Below are positions 33,453-40,510 of a stretch of 40,510 nt of DNA, piece by piece; the stretch's first letter is position 1; every line of letters begins with the position of its first letter. This stretch comes from Candidatus Polarisedimenticolaceae bacterium. Its GTDB lineage: Bacteria; Pseudomonadota; Gammaproteobacteria; Chromatiales; Chromatiaceae. The notes below the pieces were generated by a model that saw only the letters and a list, made by a program, of their open reading frames with translations, was not told where the DNA came from and ran no database searches. Position numbers and translations under genes: made by a program. The DNA lies in assembly GCA_021647945.1 (NCBI GenBank), contig JAKITT010000021.1:1-40510 (forward strand), read 5' to 3'.

Positions 33453-34127
33453 ATGATCAACTTCGATAATGTCAGCAAACGCTATCCCGGTGGGCATGAT
33501 GGGCTGAGCAATGTCAGCTTCCACATCAAACCGGCTGAAATGGTGTTTCTGACGGGCCACTCCGGTGCAGGCAAGAGTACCTTGCTGAAGTTGATCGGCC
33601 TGCTGGAAAGGGCAACCCGTGGCCAAGTGCTGGTGGGGGGGCGCAATCTGACCCAGCTACCCAACCGCAAAATTCCCTACCATCGGCGCGAGGTGGGCAT
33701 GATTTTCCAAGATCACCGCCTGCTGAATGACCGCACCGTATTTGACAATGTGGCGCTGCCGCTGGTGGTCGCTGGCATGGGGCACAAAGAGGTGGGGCGT
33801 CGGGTACGCGCAGCACTCGACAAGGTGGGGCTGCTCAATAAAGAAAAATCGGCACCGATCACCCTCTCTGGGGGTGAACAGCAGCGTGTTGGCATCGCCC
33901 GTGCTGTCGTCAGTAAACCACCCTTGGTACTGGCCGATGAGCCAACCGGTAACCTTGATCCCGCACTATCGAAGGAGATTATGACGCTGTTCGAGAACTT
34001 CAATCAGGTCGGCGTGACGCTGCTCATCGCCACCCATGATATCGAACTGATCTCACGCATGAACAGACGCATTCTCACACTCGACAAGGGCCAGCTGTCA
34101 CATGATGGCTTGAAGCATACATGGTAA
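33453..34127 (+). CDS. ftsE: Cell division ATP-binding protein FtsE
   Basis: This is the ATPase of the FtsEX complex, which controls septal peptidoglycan hydrolysis. From the ATG at 33453 the protein is 224 aa, the family length; the longer open frame from 33366 runs inside ftsY and is not the true start. Motifs: Walker [11 protein letters not shown]-loop in MIFQDHRLL, signature LSGGEQQR, Walker B with [11 protein letters not shown], and switch His in ATHD. No clear Shine-Dalgarno is visible, so translation may be coupled to ftsY. Confidence 0.97.
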   Translation: MINFDNVSKRYPGGHDGLSNVSFHIKPAEMVFLTGHSGAGKSTLLKLIGLLERATRGQVLVGGRNLTQLPNRKIPYHRREVGMIFQDHRLLNDRTVFDNVALPLVVAGMGHKEVGRRVRAALDKVGLLNKEKSAPITLSGGEQQRVGIARAVVSKPPLVLADEPTGNLDPALSKEIMTLFENFNQVGVTLLIATHDIELISRMNRRILTLDKGQLSHDGLKHTW

Positions 34128-34131
34128 GTCG

Positions 34132-35049
34132 ATGCTAAAGATCTGGGTTCTACGCCATATTCAGGTATCACTCGCCAGCCTGGGGCGTTTGGTTCGCCTA
34201 CCACTGAGTACTTTGATGACTTCAGCGGTGATTGGTATCGCCCTCGCCCTGCCCACCGGCATGCATGTAGCGCTTGACCATCTACAAGCGATCAGTGGCG
34301 GCTGGGATGGTGCGGCGACCATCTCACTCTTTTTAAAACAGGATGTGGAGGCCAAGGCGGCTGAAAGGCTGACAGAAAAACTTCAAGCCAAATCTAATAT
34401 CGCTGAAGTTGAATTTATCAGCCGGGAGGCGGCACTGGAGGAGTTCCGTCAACTAAGTGGATTCGGTGAGGCACTGGACGCCCTCAACAGCAACCCACTG
34501 CCGGCACTTTTGGTGATTAAACCCACCACCGAGCAGAGCGACCCCCTCTCAACACAACAGCTCATTGATGAGCTTGAACAGCTCAGCGAAGCCGATCTGG
34601 TGCAGCTCGACATGCAGTGGGTACGGCGTTTTCATGCACTAACTGAGATCGCTCAGCGCGGTGTCTTTGTACTCGCCAGCCTACTGGGTCTGGCCGTGCT
34701 ACTGATCATTGGCAATACCATTCGCCTGGAGATCCAAAACCGCCACGCTGAAATCGAGATCAGTAAATTGATCGGTGCCACCGATGCCTTCATCCGTCGC
34801 CCTTTCCTCTACGCAGGTTTCTGGTACGGACTCTTTGGCGGGGTGATCGCCTGTTTGATGGTCAACCTGTCGATCCTGACACTGGATGACCCTGTCGGCC
34901 AACTCGCCTCGCTCTACCACAGCAGTTTCAGCCTGTCGATCGTCGATCTGCAAACGGTGACTGTTCTTCTGACAGGTAGCAGCCTGCTTGGCCTGCTCGG
35001 CTCATGGATCTCTGTCGGGCGTCATCTCAGCACGATTGAGCCGAGTTAG
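34132..35049 (+). CDS. ftsX: Cell division protein FtsX
   Basis: This is the membrane partner of FtsE that activates periplasmic amidases through EnvC-type proteins. The 305-aa protein has an N-terminal cytoplasmic part, a first span (about 25-45), a periplasmic loop (about 50-170), and three more spans in the C-terminal half (FtsX permease fold, with IGNTIRLEIQNRHAEIEISKL). It starts 4 bases after ftsE stops. The rpoH gene, which often follows ftsX in gammaproteobacteria, is absent. Confidence 0.96.
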   Translation: MLKIWVLRHIQVSLASLGRLVRLPLSTLMTSAVIGIALALPTGMHVALDHLQAISGGWDGAATISLFLKQDVEAKAAERLTEKLQAKSNIAEVEFISREAALEEFRQLSGFGEALDALNSNPLPALLVIKPTTEQSDPLSTQQLIDELEQLSEADLVQLDMQWVRRFHALTEIAQRGVFVLASLLGLAVLLIIGNTIRLEIQNRHAEIEISKLIGATDAFIRRPFLYAGFWYGLFGGVIACLMVNLSILTLDDPVGQLASLYHSSFSLSIVDLQTVTVLLTGSSLLGLLGSWISVGRHLSTIEPS

Positions 35050-35053
35050 AAAA

Positions 35054-35082
35054 GTGCTGCTCCAACAGAATTGAAACAGCAC
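35054..35082. terminator. Weak hairpin between convergent ftsX and the outer membrane gene
   Basis: GTGCTG (35054-35059) pairs with CAGCAC (35077-35082) over a 17-base loop, followed on the + strand by a short T-rich stretch. It sits between two convergent genes and may end one or both transcripts, but the stem is short. Confidence 0.3.
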
Positions 35083-35089
35083 CTAGATT

Positions 35090-35842
35090 TTAGAAATGGT
35101 AGAAGAGCCCGAGATAGGCACCATCAAATTTGAAGTTGGTATTGAGGTCACTCACATCATCGATCTTCAGCGTCTGCATCCGATAACCACCCTCAACACC
35201 CAGCCCTATCGCTGACTCATAACCCACATTGAACTGATAGTCACTAAAGCTGCTGCCCGACATAGAGATTAGGCTGCCAGAGCCGCCCAGATAGACACCT
35301 GTCAACGGCAGGTCAACACGCGCCGCTGCGTAAAGCATCGGCACATAGAGCGTCTCAGAGACACTCTCATTTGCTAGCGAGGAGGTGAGTTCAAACTCGG
35401 CATCAATTATCTTGATATTCAAACCTGCATCAAAACTGACCACATTATCCAAAAACTCATAGTAGAGGATAATGTCTGTCTGATTCAGAGAGACCGATGA
35501 TTTAACATCCGTACCGGCGGTATAGATTTGATCACCAAAGGTCACACTCTGAGTAACCCTCTCCTCACCCTCACTACTCAACTGAGTTCGCTGTAGTTTC
35601 AGGTTTGGCAAAAAGGGGATTGGGTGTTCAATAGCAAGCCAGAAGAAACCCTCCGCCTCAGTCGAAAGCCCCAACGTATCATCAAAATCAATATCGGTGG
35701 CAATACCATCCTCAGAGTAGGAAAAATCACCGCTCGGCTGGTGATTCCAGATGGCACCACCGATGGTGACACCGGCAAAATCTGCATGGGCTGCTGATGT
35801 GCAGAGCAGTAAAAAAAGGCCAGGGAGTATACGGATTTTCAT
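35090..35842 (-). CDS. TIGR04219-type outer membrane beta-barrel protein
   Basis: The 250-aa product begins MKIRILPGLFLLLCTSAAHA, a signal peptide with cleavage after AHA, and goes on with ADFAGVTIGGAIWNHQPSGD. Alternating polar and hydrophobic strands and the terminal aromatic residue (GAYLGLFYHF) mark an outer membrane beta-barrel; it resembles the TIGR04219 family of unknown function. I chose the ATG at 35842, which has AAGGTG upstream, over a TTG eight codons earlier. It stands alone, convergent with ftsX, with a terminator-like hairpin in its 5' region. Confidence 0.85.
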   Translation of the reverse strand: MKIRILPGLFLLLCTSAAHADFAGVTIGGAIWNHQPSGDFSYSEDGIATDIDFDDTLGLSTEAEGFFWLAIEHPIPFLPNLKLQRTQLSSEGEERVTQSVTFGDQIYTAGTDVKSSVSLNQTDIILYYEFLDNVVSFDAGLNIKIIDAEFELTSSLANESVSETLYVPMLYAAARVDLPLTGVYLGGSGSLISMSGSSFSDYQFNVGYESAIGLGVEGGYRMQTLKIDDVSDLNTNFKFDGAYLGLFYHF

Positions 35843-35908
35843 TTCGATCACACCTTTACTATCCAAGAGAACTTCAACTTTAGGCCACTTTCTCTATATA
35901 TGTAAGAC

Positions 35909-35940
35909 AAAAAAAAGCCGCTTCACACAAACAAAGCGGC
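35909..35940 (-). terminator. Terminator-like hairpin upstream of the outer membrane gene
   Basis: Read on the - strand, GCCGCTT pairs with AAGCGGC (35934-35940 with 35917-35923) around a ~10-base loop and is followed by eight T's (35909-35916). It is a good intrinsic terminator, but it lies ~67 bases before the start of the - strand gene rather than after a gene. It could be a transcription attenuator, the end of a small RNA from the right, or protection from read-through. Confidence 0.6.
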
Positions 35941-36100
35941 GAATGAGAGTGGTAAATCAAGGAGGAGCCTGTAGCCACTATCAATTAAGAGGTTAAATCT
36001 TATTCCTTACAAAAATTAATTGATGCGATGCCGTTCACTAACTCATAGTGAGTCACATCACATTTTATATATTAAGGAGCCTGATTAAGGCTGGTTGCAC
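35941..36100. other. Gap with a partial repeat end
   Basis: No gene is visible. Bases 36073-36100 (TAAGGAGCCTGATTAAGGCT...) are a degenerate extra copy of the 27-bp end of the neighbouring element at 36101, lying directly against it. Confidence 0.4.
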
Positions 36101-36283
36101 TAAGGAACCTCTGATTAAGTCTGGTTGAATTTAGGCTGAAATAAAACTGTAGGGTCGCATTTATGCGGCCCGCCGAACCTGCAAACATGCACATGAATGT
36201 GCACCTACAGCCATATTAGGCCAATGGAGTGGATAGCCCTTTTTTATATTTCAGTGCAACCAGACTTAATCAGAAGTTCCTTA
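36101..36283. mobile_element. Miniature element with 27-bp terminal inverted repeats
   Basis: The left end (36101-36127, TAAGGAACCTCTGATTAAGT...) and right end (36257-36283) are inverted copies with one mismatch in 27. Inside (36138-36209) is a REP-like unit with TCGCATTTATGCGG and GCACATGAATGTGC palindromes, shared in the opposite orientation with 28400-28460. No protein is coded. It looks like a MITE that has carried or trapped a REP unit. Confidence 0.65.
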
Positions 36284-36424
36284 ACTATATTTTTCAGCCA
36301 CCAGGTGAATTATTCGAGCTCGTATCTTTTACTATAATTGAGGCATATCATAAGCATTTATGGCACTTACATTAAGAGCAATTTCCTGTCTAATAATTGA
36401 ACAATAGTTAGTCAGAACAGCACC

Positions 36425-38599
36425 ATGGATAGAGGGGTTTCAGAACAGCTCATGACAAAGATTTACTGGCTGAGCGTACTAAAAAACAGCACCAAAAAAT
36501 GGGGACCCTCCTCTCATCTAAAGCGGTGCTCTCCGCTATTGTTACTCCTTTTTTGCTCAGCTTTCATAAGCTCATCATTCGCAGAACCCGCCCTTAATAT
36601 CACCGCATCTGTTCCAACCTCATTCCCTCCTTACTATCAATTAGGCGAGAACGGAAAGATTGAAGGCTTTGCCATAGATATTATGGATGAGGTGGCAAGA
36701 CGGGCTAATATCAACATCGTTTATAAAAGAGAGGAGAGTTGGGCCAATATCTTTCGTGCGAGCAGAGAGGGGAAAGTTGAATTAATCCCCAACATTGGTG
36801 CGACAGAAGAGCGTTCTACCTACCTCGATTTCACTCAGCCGGTACATACATTTAAGATCGTACTATTTGTCAGAAAAGATCGTGCATATATAAAAAACAT
36901 CCATGATCTATCTGCAAAAAAAGTCGGGGCGGTCATCACCAATATTGGCTATAAACTCATCACAAAGAATGACGCTATTGAAGCCATTCCCTACGATAGT
37001 TTCGAGCAGGCTATTTTTGCACTCCTCTCAGGGCAGATTGATGCATTGGCCTACCCCGCCTCGGTAGCATGGAGGATGCTTACCAAAACAGGCTATGAGC
37101 GGGCAGTCGTTGCCGTAGGCGAACCTCTCGCAGAAGTAGAGCGTGTTATTGCTGTGCGTAAGGGGAACAGAGCACTACTCGCACAACTCAACAAAGCGAT
37201 AGGCGAGCTAAAGAGGAGCAATGAGTACCAAGCCATTCATCACAAATGGTTTGATGACGCCCCACCATTCCTCACCGTAGAGCGTCTCCTATGGACCCTT
37301 CTAGGTCTCATTCTGAGTCTCGCTATCGCGATAGGTACATGGCGGCACCACCTATTAAAACGCTACAAAAAGGAGATTGAAAAAACAGTCGCCCTACGCA
37401 CCCTGCAACTTAGTGAAAAAATTGAGGAGCAGAGCAGAACAGCTACCGCATTAAAGAATAGGGAGAGGCTGCTCTCATTCCACTTTGAACACACACCATT
37501 GGCCGCCATCACCTGGGATAGCCATTTTCACTGCCTACAGTGGAATAGTGCTGCAGAAAAAATATTTGGCTATAGCAAAGAGGAGGCCATCGGCAAACAC
37601 GCATTTGACCTCATCATCCCCTGTAGACTCTACACTGAAGCTGACAATCTTTTTCATGCGCTCATCTCAGAAACAGGGGGCACTCACAGCATCAATGAAA
37701 ACATCACCAAAGATAGGCAGGTTCTCTTATGTGAGTGGTTTAACACCATCATCCGAGATGATACCGGCACCCCTACCTCTATCGCTTCACTCTGCCAGGA
37801 CATTACGCAACAAAAGCAGGCAGAGAGTGCACTACAGTTTGCCAAAGAGCAGGCGGAGGCGTCTAATCGAGCCAAATCTACCTTTCTGGCAAACATATCC
37901 CACGAACTCCGCACTCCGCTACACGGCATTTTAAGTTTTTCAGAACTTGGTATGCGAAAAACGGGGAGCGCACCCGACGAAAAGATCAGACGCTACTTCT
38001 CAAACATCCACTGCAGCGGAAAACGCCTGCACCTACAAGTTAATGATCTGCTTGATCTCAGCAAACTTGAGGCAGGCAAGATGCAATTGGACGTCACTAG
38101 AAATGATATCAAGAGTCTCATCAAAAACTGTGCTGCTGAGCAGGAGGCTTGTTTTCAAGAACGTAACCTCACCATTGAGTACCAATTTGAACCTCAGCTT
38201 CCACCTCTTGAATGCGATAAAAATCGCATTGAACAGGTGATCCTGAACATCTTAAGCAATGCCATTAAGTTCTCCCCCGAGGGGGGCAAGATCACCCTAT
38301 CTGGCATAGAGAGGGAGTTTACAACCCCGTCAGGCCTAGACTTGAATGGCATACAAGTTAGCATCTCAGACCAAGGTCCTGGCATTCCTAAAGGGGAAGA
38401 GGAGATCATCTTTCAAAAATTTATGCAGAGCAGCAGCAATAAGTATAGCTCGGGGGGGACGGGGTTAGGTCTCGCCATTAGCCAGAAGATCATGCAGGCG
38501 CACTGTGGCAGCATATGGAGCGAAGAGAGCAGCCCAGAGGGGGCCTGTTTCTCCTTTCTGCTGCCCATCAACTTTATTAAAGAGGCAGATAGGTGTTGA
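36425..38599 (+). CDS. Sensor histidine kinase with periplasmic solute-binding domain and PAS domain
   Basis: This 724-aa protein has a signal-anchor segment (about 36-53), a family-3 solute-binding periplasmic domain (about 57-280, with SFPPYYQLGENGKIEGFAID and TEERSTYLDFTQPV), a membrane span (287-307), a short coiled coil, a PAS domain (about 355-470), a phospho-acceptor domain with NISHELRTPLHGI (His493) and an ATPase domain with ILSNAIKFSP, DQGPGIP and GGTGLGLAIS. It probably senses an amino acid or similar small molecule. There is no receiver domain and no response regulator nearby, so its partner is elsewhere. The start is uncertain: ATG 36425 lacks a Shine-Dalgarno and another ATG lies nine codons later. 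A strong terminator follows. Confidence 0.9.
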   Translation: MDRGVSEQLMTKIYWLSVLKNSTKKWGPSSHLKRCSPLLLLLFCSAFISSSFAEPALNITASVPTSFPPYYQLGENGKIEGFAIDIMDEVARRANINIVYKREESWANIFRASREGKVELIPNIGATEERSTYLDFTQPVHTFKIVLFVRKDRAYIKNIHDLSAKKVGAVITNIGYKLITKNDAIEAIPYDSFEQAIFALLSGQIDALAYPASVAWRMLTKTGYERAVVAVGEPLAEVERVIAVRKGNRALLAQLNKAIGELKRSNEYQAIHHKWFDDAPPFLTVERLLWTLLGLILSLAIAIGTWRHHLLKRYKKEIEKTVALRTLQLSEKIEEQSRTATALKNRERLLSFHFEHTPLAAITWDSHFHCLQWNSAAEKIFGYSKEEAIGKHAFDLIIPCRLYTEADNLFHALISETGGTHSINENITKDRQVLLCEWFNTIIRDDTGTPTSIASLCQDITQQKQAESALQFAKEQAEASNRAKSTFLANISHELRTPLHGILSFSELGMRKTGSAPDEKIRRYFSNIHCSGKRLHLQVNDLLDLSKLEAGKMQLDVTRNDIKSLIKNCAAEQEACFQERNLTIEYQFEPQLPPLECDKNRIEQVILNILSNAIKFSPEGGKITLSGIEREFTTPSGLDLNGIQVSISDQGPGIPKGEEEIIFQKFMQSSSNKYSSGGTGLGLAISQKIMQAHCGSIWSEESSPEGACFSFLLPINFIKEADRC

Positions 38600-38611
38600 T
38601 AAATCGCAGGC

Positions 38612-38645
38612 AAAAAAAAGCCCCGCACACGTGCGGGGCTTTTTT
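38612..38645. terminator. Bidirectional Rho-independent terminator
   Basis: AGCCCCGCAC (38619-38628) pairs perfectly with GTGCGGGGCT (38631-38640). It has eight A's on the left and six T's on the right, so it ends both the kinase gene and the convergent cold-shock gene. Confidence 0.92.
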
Positions 38646-38659
38646 CATACTAAAAAGTC

Positions 38660-38863
38660 TTATTGCGGTACAACATTAACCGCACTAGGACCCTTTGCAC
38701 CAGCTTCGGTGTCAAAAGTCACTGCCTGACCTTCAGCCAATGATTTGAAACCACTGCTCTGGATAGCTGAGTGATGTACGAATACATCTGCGCTACCGTC
38801 TGATGGTGCAATAAATCCGAAACCTTTGCTGTCGTTGAACCACTTAACTGTACCTGTAGCCAT
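38660..38863 (-). CDS. Cold-shock protein, CspA family
   Basis: This 67-aa single cold-shock domain has RNP1 KGFGFI (13-18) and RNP2 VFVHHS (27-32) and begins TGTVKWFND, as in the family. It binds single-stranded RNA or DNA and acts as an RNA chaperone. GAGGT lies in front of the ATG. The long AT-rich leader between it and slyD suggests the post-transcriptional control common for csp genes. Confidence 0.95.
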   Translation of the reverse strand: MATGTVKWFNDSKGFGFIAPSDGSADVFVHHSAIQSSGFKSLAEGQAVTFDTEAGAKGPSAVNVVPQ

Positions 38864-39134
38864 TCTGATCTTACCTCTATAATTATAAAATAAACAATGT
38901 ATTAACGTGCAGGTTACTGCTGAGAAATCACGGGAAATATAACGCTCTACACTGCGAGGAACTACCGGAACCGCTACTAAACAAAAACTGCAACTGAAAC
39001 GGAGCGTATACCATGCCTAACCAATACGCCAGATTTTTTTTCAGTTAGTTGCAAAATAGCAATTTAAACACTATTTTTTGCTTACGCAGCCGGGTATCCA
39101 GTCAACTACGAGTGGCCACACACACTCTAATAGG
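38864..39134 (-). promoter_or_regulatory. Long leader region of the cold-shock gene
   Basis: The 271 bases hold no gene and are very AT-rich next to the start codon (tattttataattatagaggt). Csp genes usually have long structured 5' leaders that refold at low temperature; whether the leader starts here or upstream cannot be seen. The region also lies downstream of slyD. Confidence 0.4.
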
Positions 39135-39641
39135 TTAGACATCTTCACCTTCTCTGCTGTAGACCTCATCCATCGTCTGTATTTGGCCAGTACGTAACTC
39201 AGCAGCAACAGCCTTTCTAACGCCCACAATGACCAGATCAAAATGGAGCGATGATTTGGCTAGGGGGTGATTAGCATCAATAGTGACCAGCCCTTTCTCC
39301 TTATCAACATCCACTACGGTGACAACAACCTCTTCACCCTCTTTATCGGTCTTAAACTGCATGCCAAGAGTGATCTCTTTGGCCTTCTTAAAATACTCCA
39401 TCGAAACCTGTTTAATCAGCTCATCTTGAGATGGCCCAAACCCCTGCTCAGGTGGCAAGGTGATTTTGAGCTTCTCACCCAAATGATGGCCCAACAGCGC
39501 CTCTTCAAGCCCTTCGAAGATATCGCCTCGGCCATGCAGAAATGCATGCGCTTCACGGTCATCTGTCGAGTCAAGAATCACGCCCTCATCATCGGTCAGC
39601 GTAAATTCAATGGTAACTACGGTATCTTTACTAATTTGCAT
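39135..39641 (-). CDS. slyD: SlyD-like FKBP-type peptidyl-prolyl isomerase
   Basis: This 168-aa protein speeds up cis-trans isomerisation of proline bonds and acts as a chaperone. It starts MQISKDTVVTIEFTLTDDEG, has AFLHGRGDIFEGLEEALLGH and LPPEQGFGP in the FKBP part, the insert-in-flap domain (about 75-125), and DANHPLAKSSLHFDLVIVGVR. The His/Cys-rich nickel-binding tail of E. coli SlyD is missing, so nickel delivery is unlikely. No signal peptide: cytoplasmic. Confidence 0.92.
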   Translation of the reverse strand: MQISKDTVVTIEFTLTDDEGVILDSTDDREAHAFLHGRGDIFEGLEEALLGHHLGEKLKITLPPEQGFGPSQDELIKQVSMEYFKKAKEITLGMQFKTDKEGEEVVVTVVDVDKEKGLVTIDANHPLAKSSLHFDLVIVGVRKAVAAELRTGQIQTMDEVYSREGEDV

Positions 39642-39878
39642 TGGGAACCCTTGTTAGTGGTGTATTAAGCGCTCTGTACTCGGTCTGCTCATCTCATCTA
39701 CAACACCTACTGTTTTACTGCTGAGACAAAAACCATTTTCGTGCAAAGGACTCGTATTGAATAAGATGGTACGCAGATTAGCTTGAGCAGCCAATACTGT
39801 TTCGGACAGATAGGTGATTACCTCTTATGTGGTAGAAGGCAACTCTTTTCAACGAACGAGCGACTTACAATGCCCATT

Positions 39879-40193
39879 TTAATTCCACCATTGATACTTA
39901 CGAGAGAGATCTGCCATGACAAAAACGAGGACGGAGTAGATGGCCAAGTTTTTGAAGAAATGGTTCATAAGAGCGCTCTTCAGACCGGCATCGAAAGCCT
40001 CACTGGCAGCAGCCTGCTGCGCCTCTGGCAACTTCTCAATACGCATACGCCCTTCACGCTTATATCTAAATAGATCAGCCACTTGCGTGCAGCAGACCAC
40101 TGCAACGGTGAGTCCAAGACCTTGTGGGGTCAGGGTAAAAAAGAGGGGCCCCATAATTCCAATGAGGACATGCATCATAATATTCCACAACAT
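39879..40193 (-). CDS. Small two-span membrane protein of unknown function
   Basis: The 104-aa product has a hydrophobic N-terminal half (about 5-38, LIGIMGPLFFTLTPQGLGLTVAVVCC), a charged middle (KREGRMRIEKLPEAQQ) and a second span (about 84-97, AIYSVLVFVMAD). Codon use is like the core genes. I recognise no family. It stands alone on the - strand. Confidence 0.55.
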   Translation of the reverse strand: MLWNIMMHVLIGIMGPLFFTLTPQGLGLTVAVVCCTQVADLFRYKREGRMRIEKLPEAQQAAASEAFDAGLKSALMNHFFKNLAIYSVLVFVMADLSRKYQWWN

Positions 40194-40397
40194 AGAGACT
40201 ACCGCTTCACCTAATCTTCAAACAAAATAAATAGTATGTGACTCACATTACTTGAAAACAGCCAGGCAAACTAGCCAATACTCCCTTTGCACCATAGCGG
40301 TATGCAGCCCTATCCTGAGGCGCAGACATACCACTAATAAAGGGGCTATCACTGACCTAAATGACTATTTTTAACGAATAAAAAGGCTATGTCGTAG

Positions 40398-40508
40398 TTA
40401 GCTGTTGCGGGATCGCCCAACGGCTTCCATTAGGCATAGCTCAGGGCTTATACCCTCCTGATAACGCTCCAACATTCTGCGCCACCCAAGATAATTTGCG
40501 AGATACTT
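40398..40508 (-). CDS. C-terminal end of a probable transposase (cut by window edge)
   Basis: A frame open to the window edge codes for KYLANYLGWRRMLERYQEGI followed by SPELCLMEAVGRSRNS and a TAA stop. The text NYLGWRRMLER and PELxLxEAxGR resembles the last residues of insertion-sequence transposases. The family cannot be named safely from 36 residues, and the rest lies outside the window. Confidence 0.45.
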   Translation of the reverse strand, partial: KYLANYLGWRRMLERYQEGISPELCLMEAVGRSRNS

Positions 40509-40510
40509 CG

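Overview
The window reads as chromosomal DNA of a gammaproteobacterium. The order rsmD - M16 peptidase - M16 peptidase - ftsY - ftsE - ftsX, the SlyD and CspA proteins, the TIGR04219-type outer membrane protein and the HigBA module all fit that group. Very large secreted multiheme c-type cytochromes, an NnrS protein and many small palindromic repeats suggest a respiratory versatile, possibly sediment or sulfur-cycle lineage; this last point is inference. No tRNA, rRNA or CRISPR array was seen.

Region 1 (1-14,900): three related giant secreted-protein genes in tandem on the + strand. Gene 2 (4333-11310, 2325 aa) has a signal peptide, a domain with 12 CXXCH and one CX3CH haem site, three Ig-like repeats, a right-handed beta-helix, three more Ig-like repeats and a second beta-helix. 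Gene 1 (3-3833) matches only the last half of gene 2; its first ~125 bases are unrelated, so it is a 5'-truncated copy. Gene 3 (11637-14900, 1087 aa) has the same haem domain joined to Ig-like and discoidin-like domains. Genes 1 and 2 even share their terminator region, so a whole gene unit was duplicated. This family of electron-carrying surface proteins is the most striking content of the window.

Region 2 (15,040-22,500): thiol peroxidase (tpx), NnrS, a bacterial CDP-archaeol-synthase-like protein (DUF46), then on the - strand a translationally coupled pair: an acyl carrier / acyl-AMP ligase / lysophospholipid acyltransferase fusion and a calcineurin-like phosphoesterase. The last three look like a membrane-lipid locus. 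A 325-bp element with 16-bp terminal inverted repeats sits between the convergent genes, and its two ends supply both stop codons.

Region 3 (22,500-28,670): an AT-richer accessory island with a standalone P-loop ATPase of unknown function, a Tae4-like type VI amidase effector with a small two-TM protein as possible immunity partner, a DUF3024 protein, HigBA toxin-antitoxin, a transposase remnant and an exported alpha/beta hydrolase, separated by repeats.

Region 4 (28,670-35,050): conserved core - rsmD, two M16 peptidases (one catalytic, one without the zinc motif), ftsY, ftsE, ftsX. A REP-like palindrome lies inside the N-terminal coding part of the second peptidase.

Region 5 (35,090-40,510): an outer membrane beta-barrel protein, a 27-bp-TIR miniature element, an orphan sensor kinase with a periplasmic solute-binding domain, a cold-shock protein, SlyD, a small membrane protein, and the C-terminal end of a probable transposase cut by the window edge.
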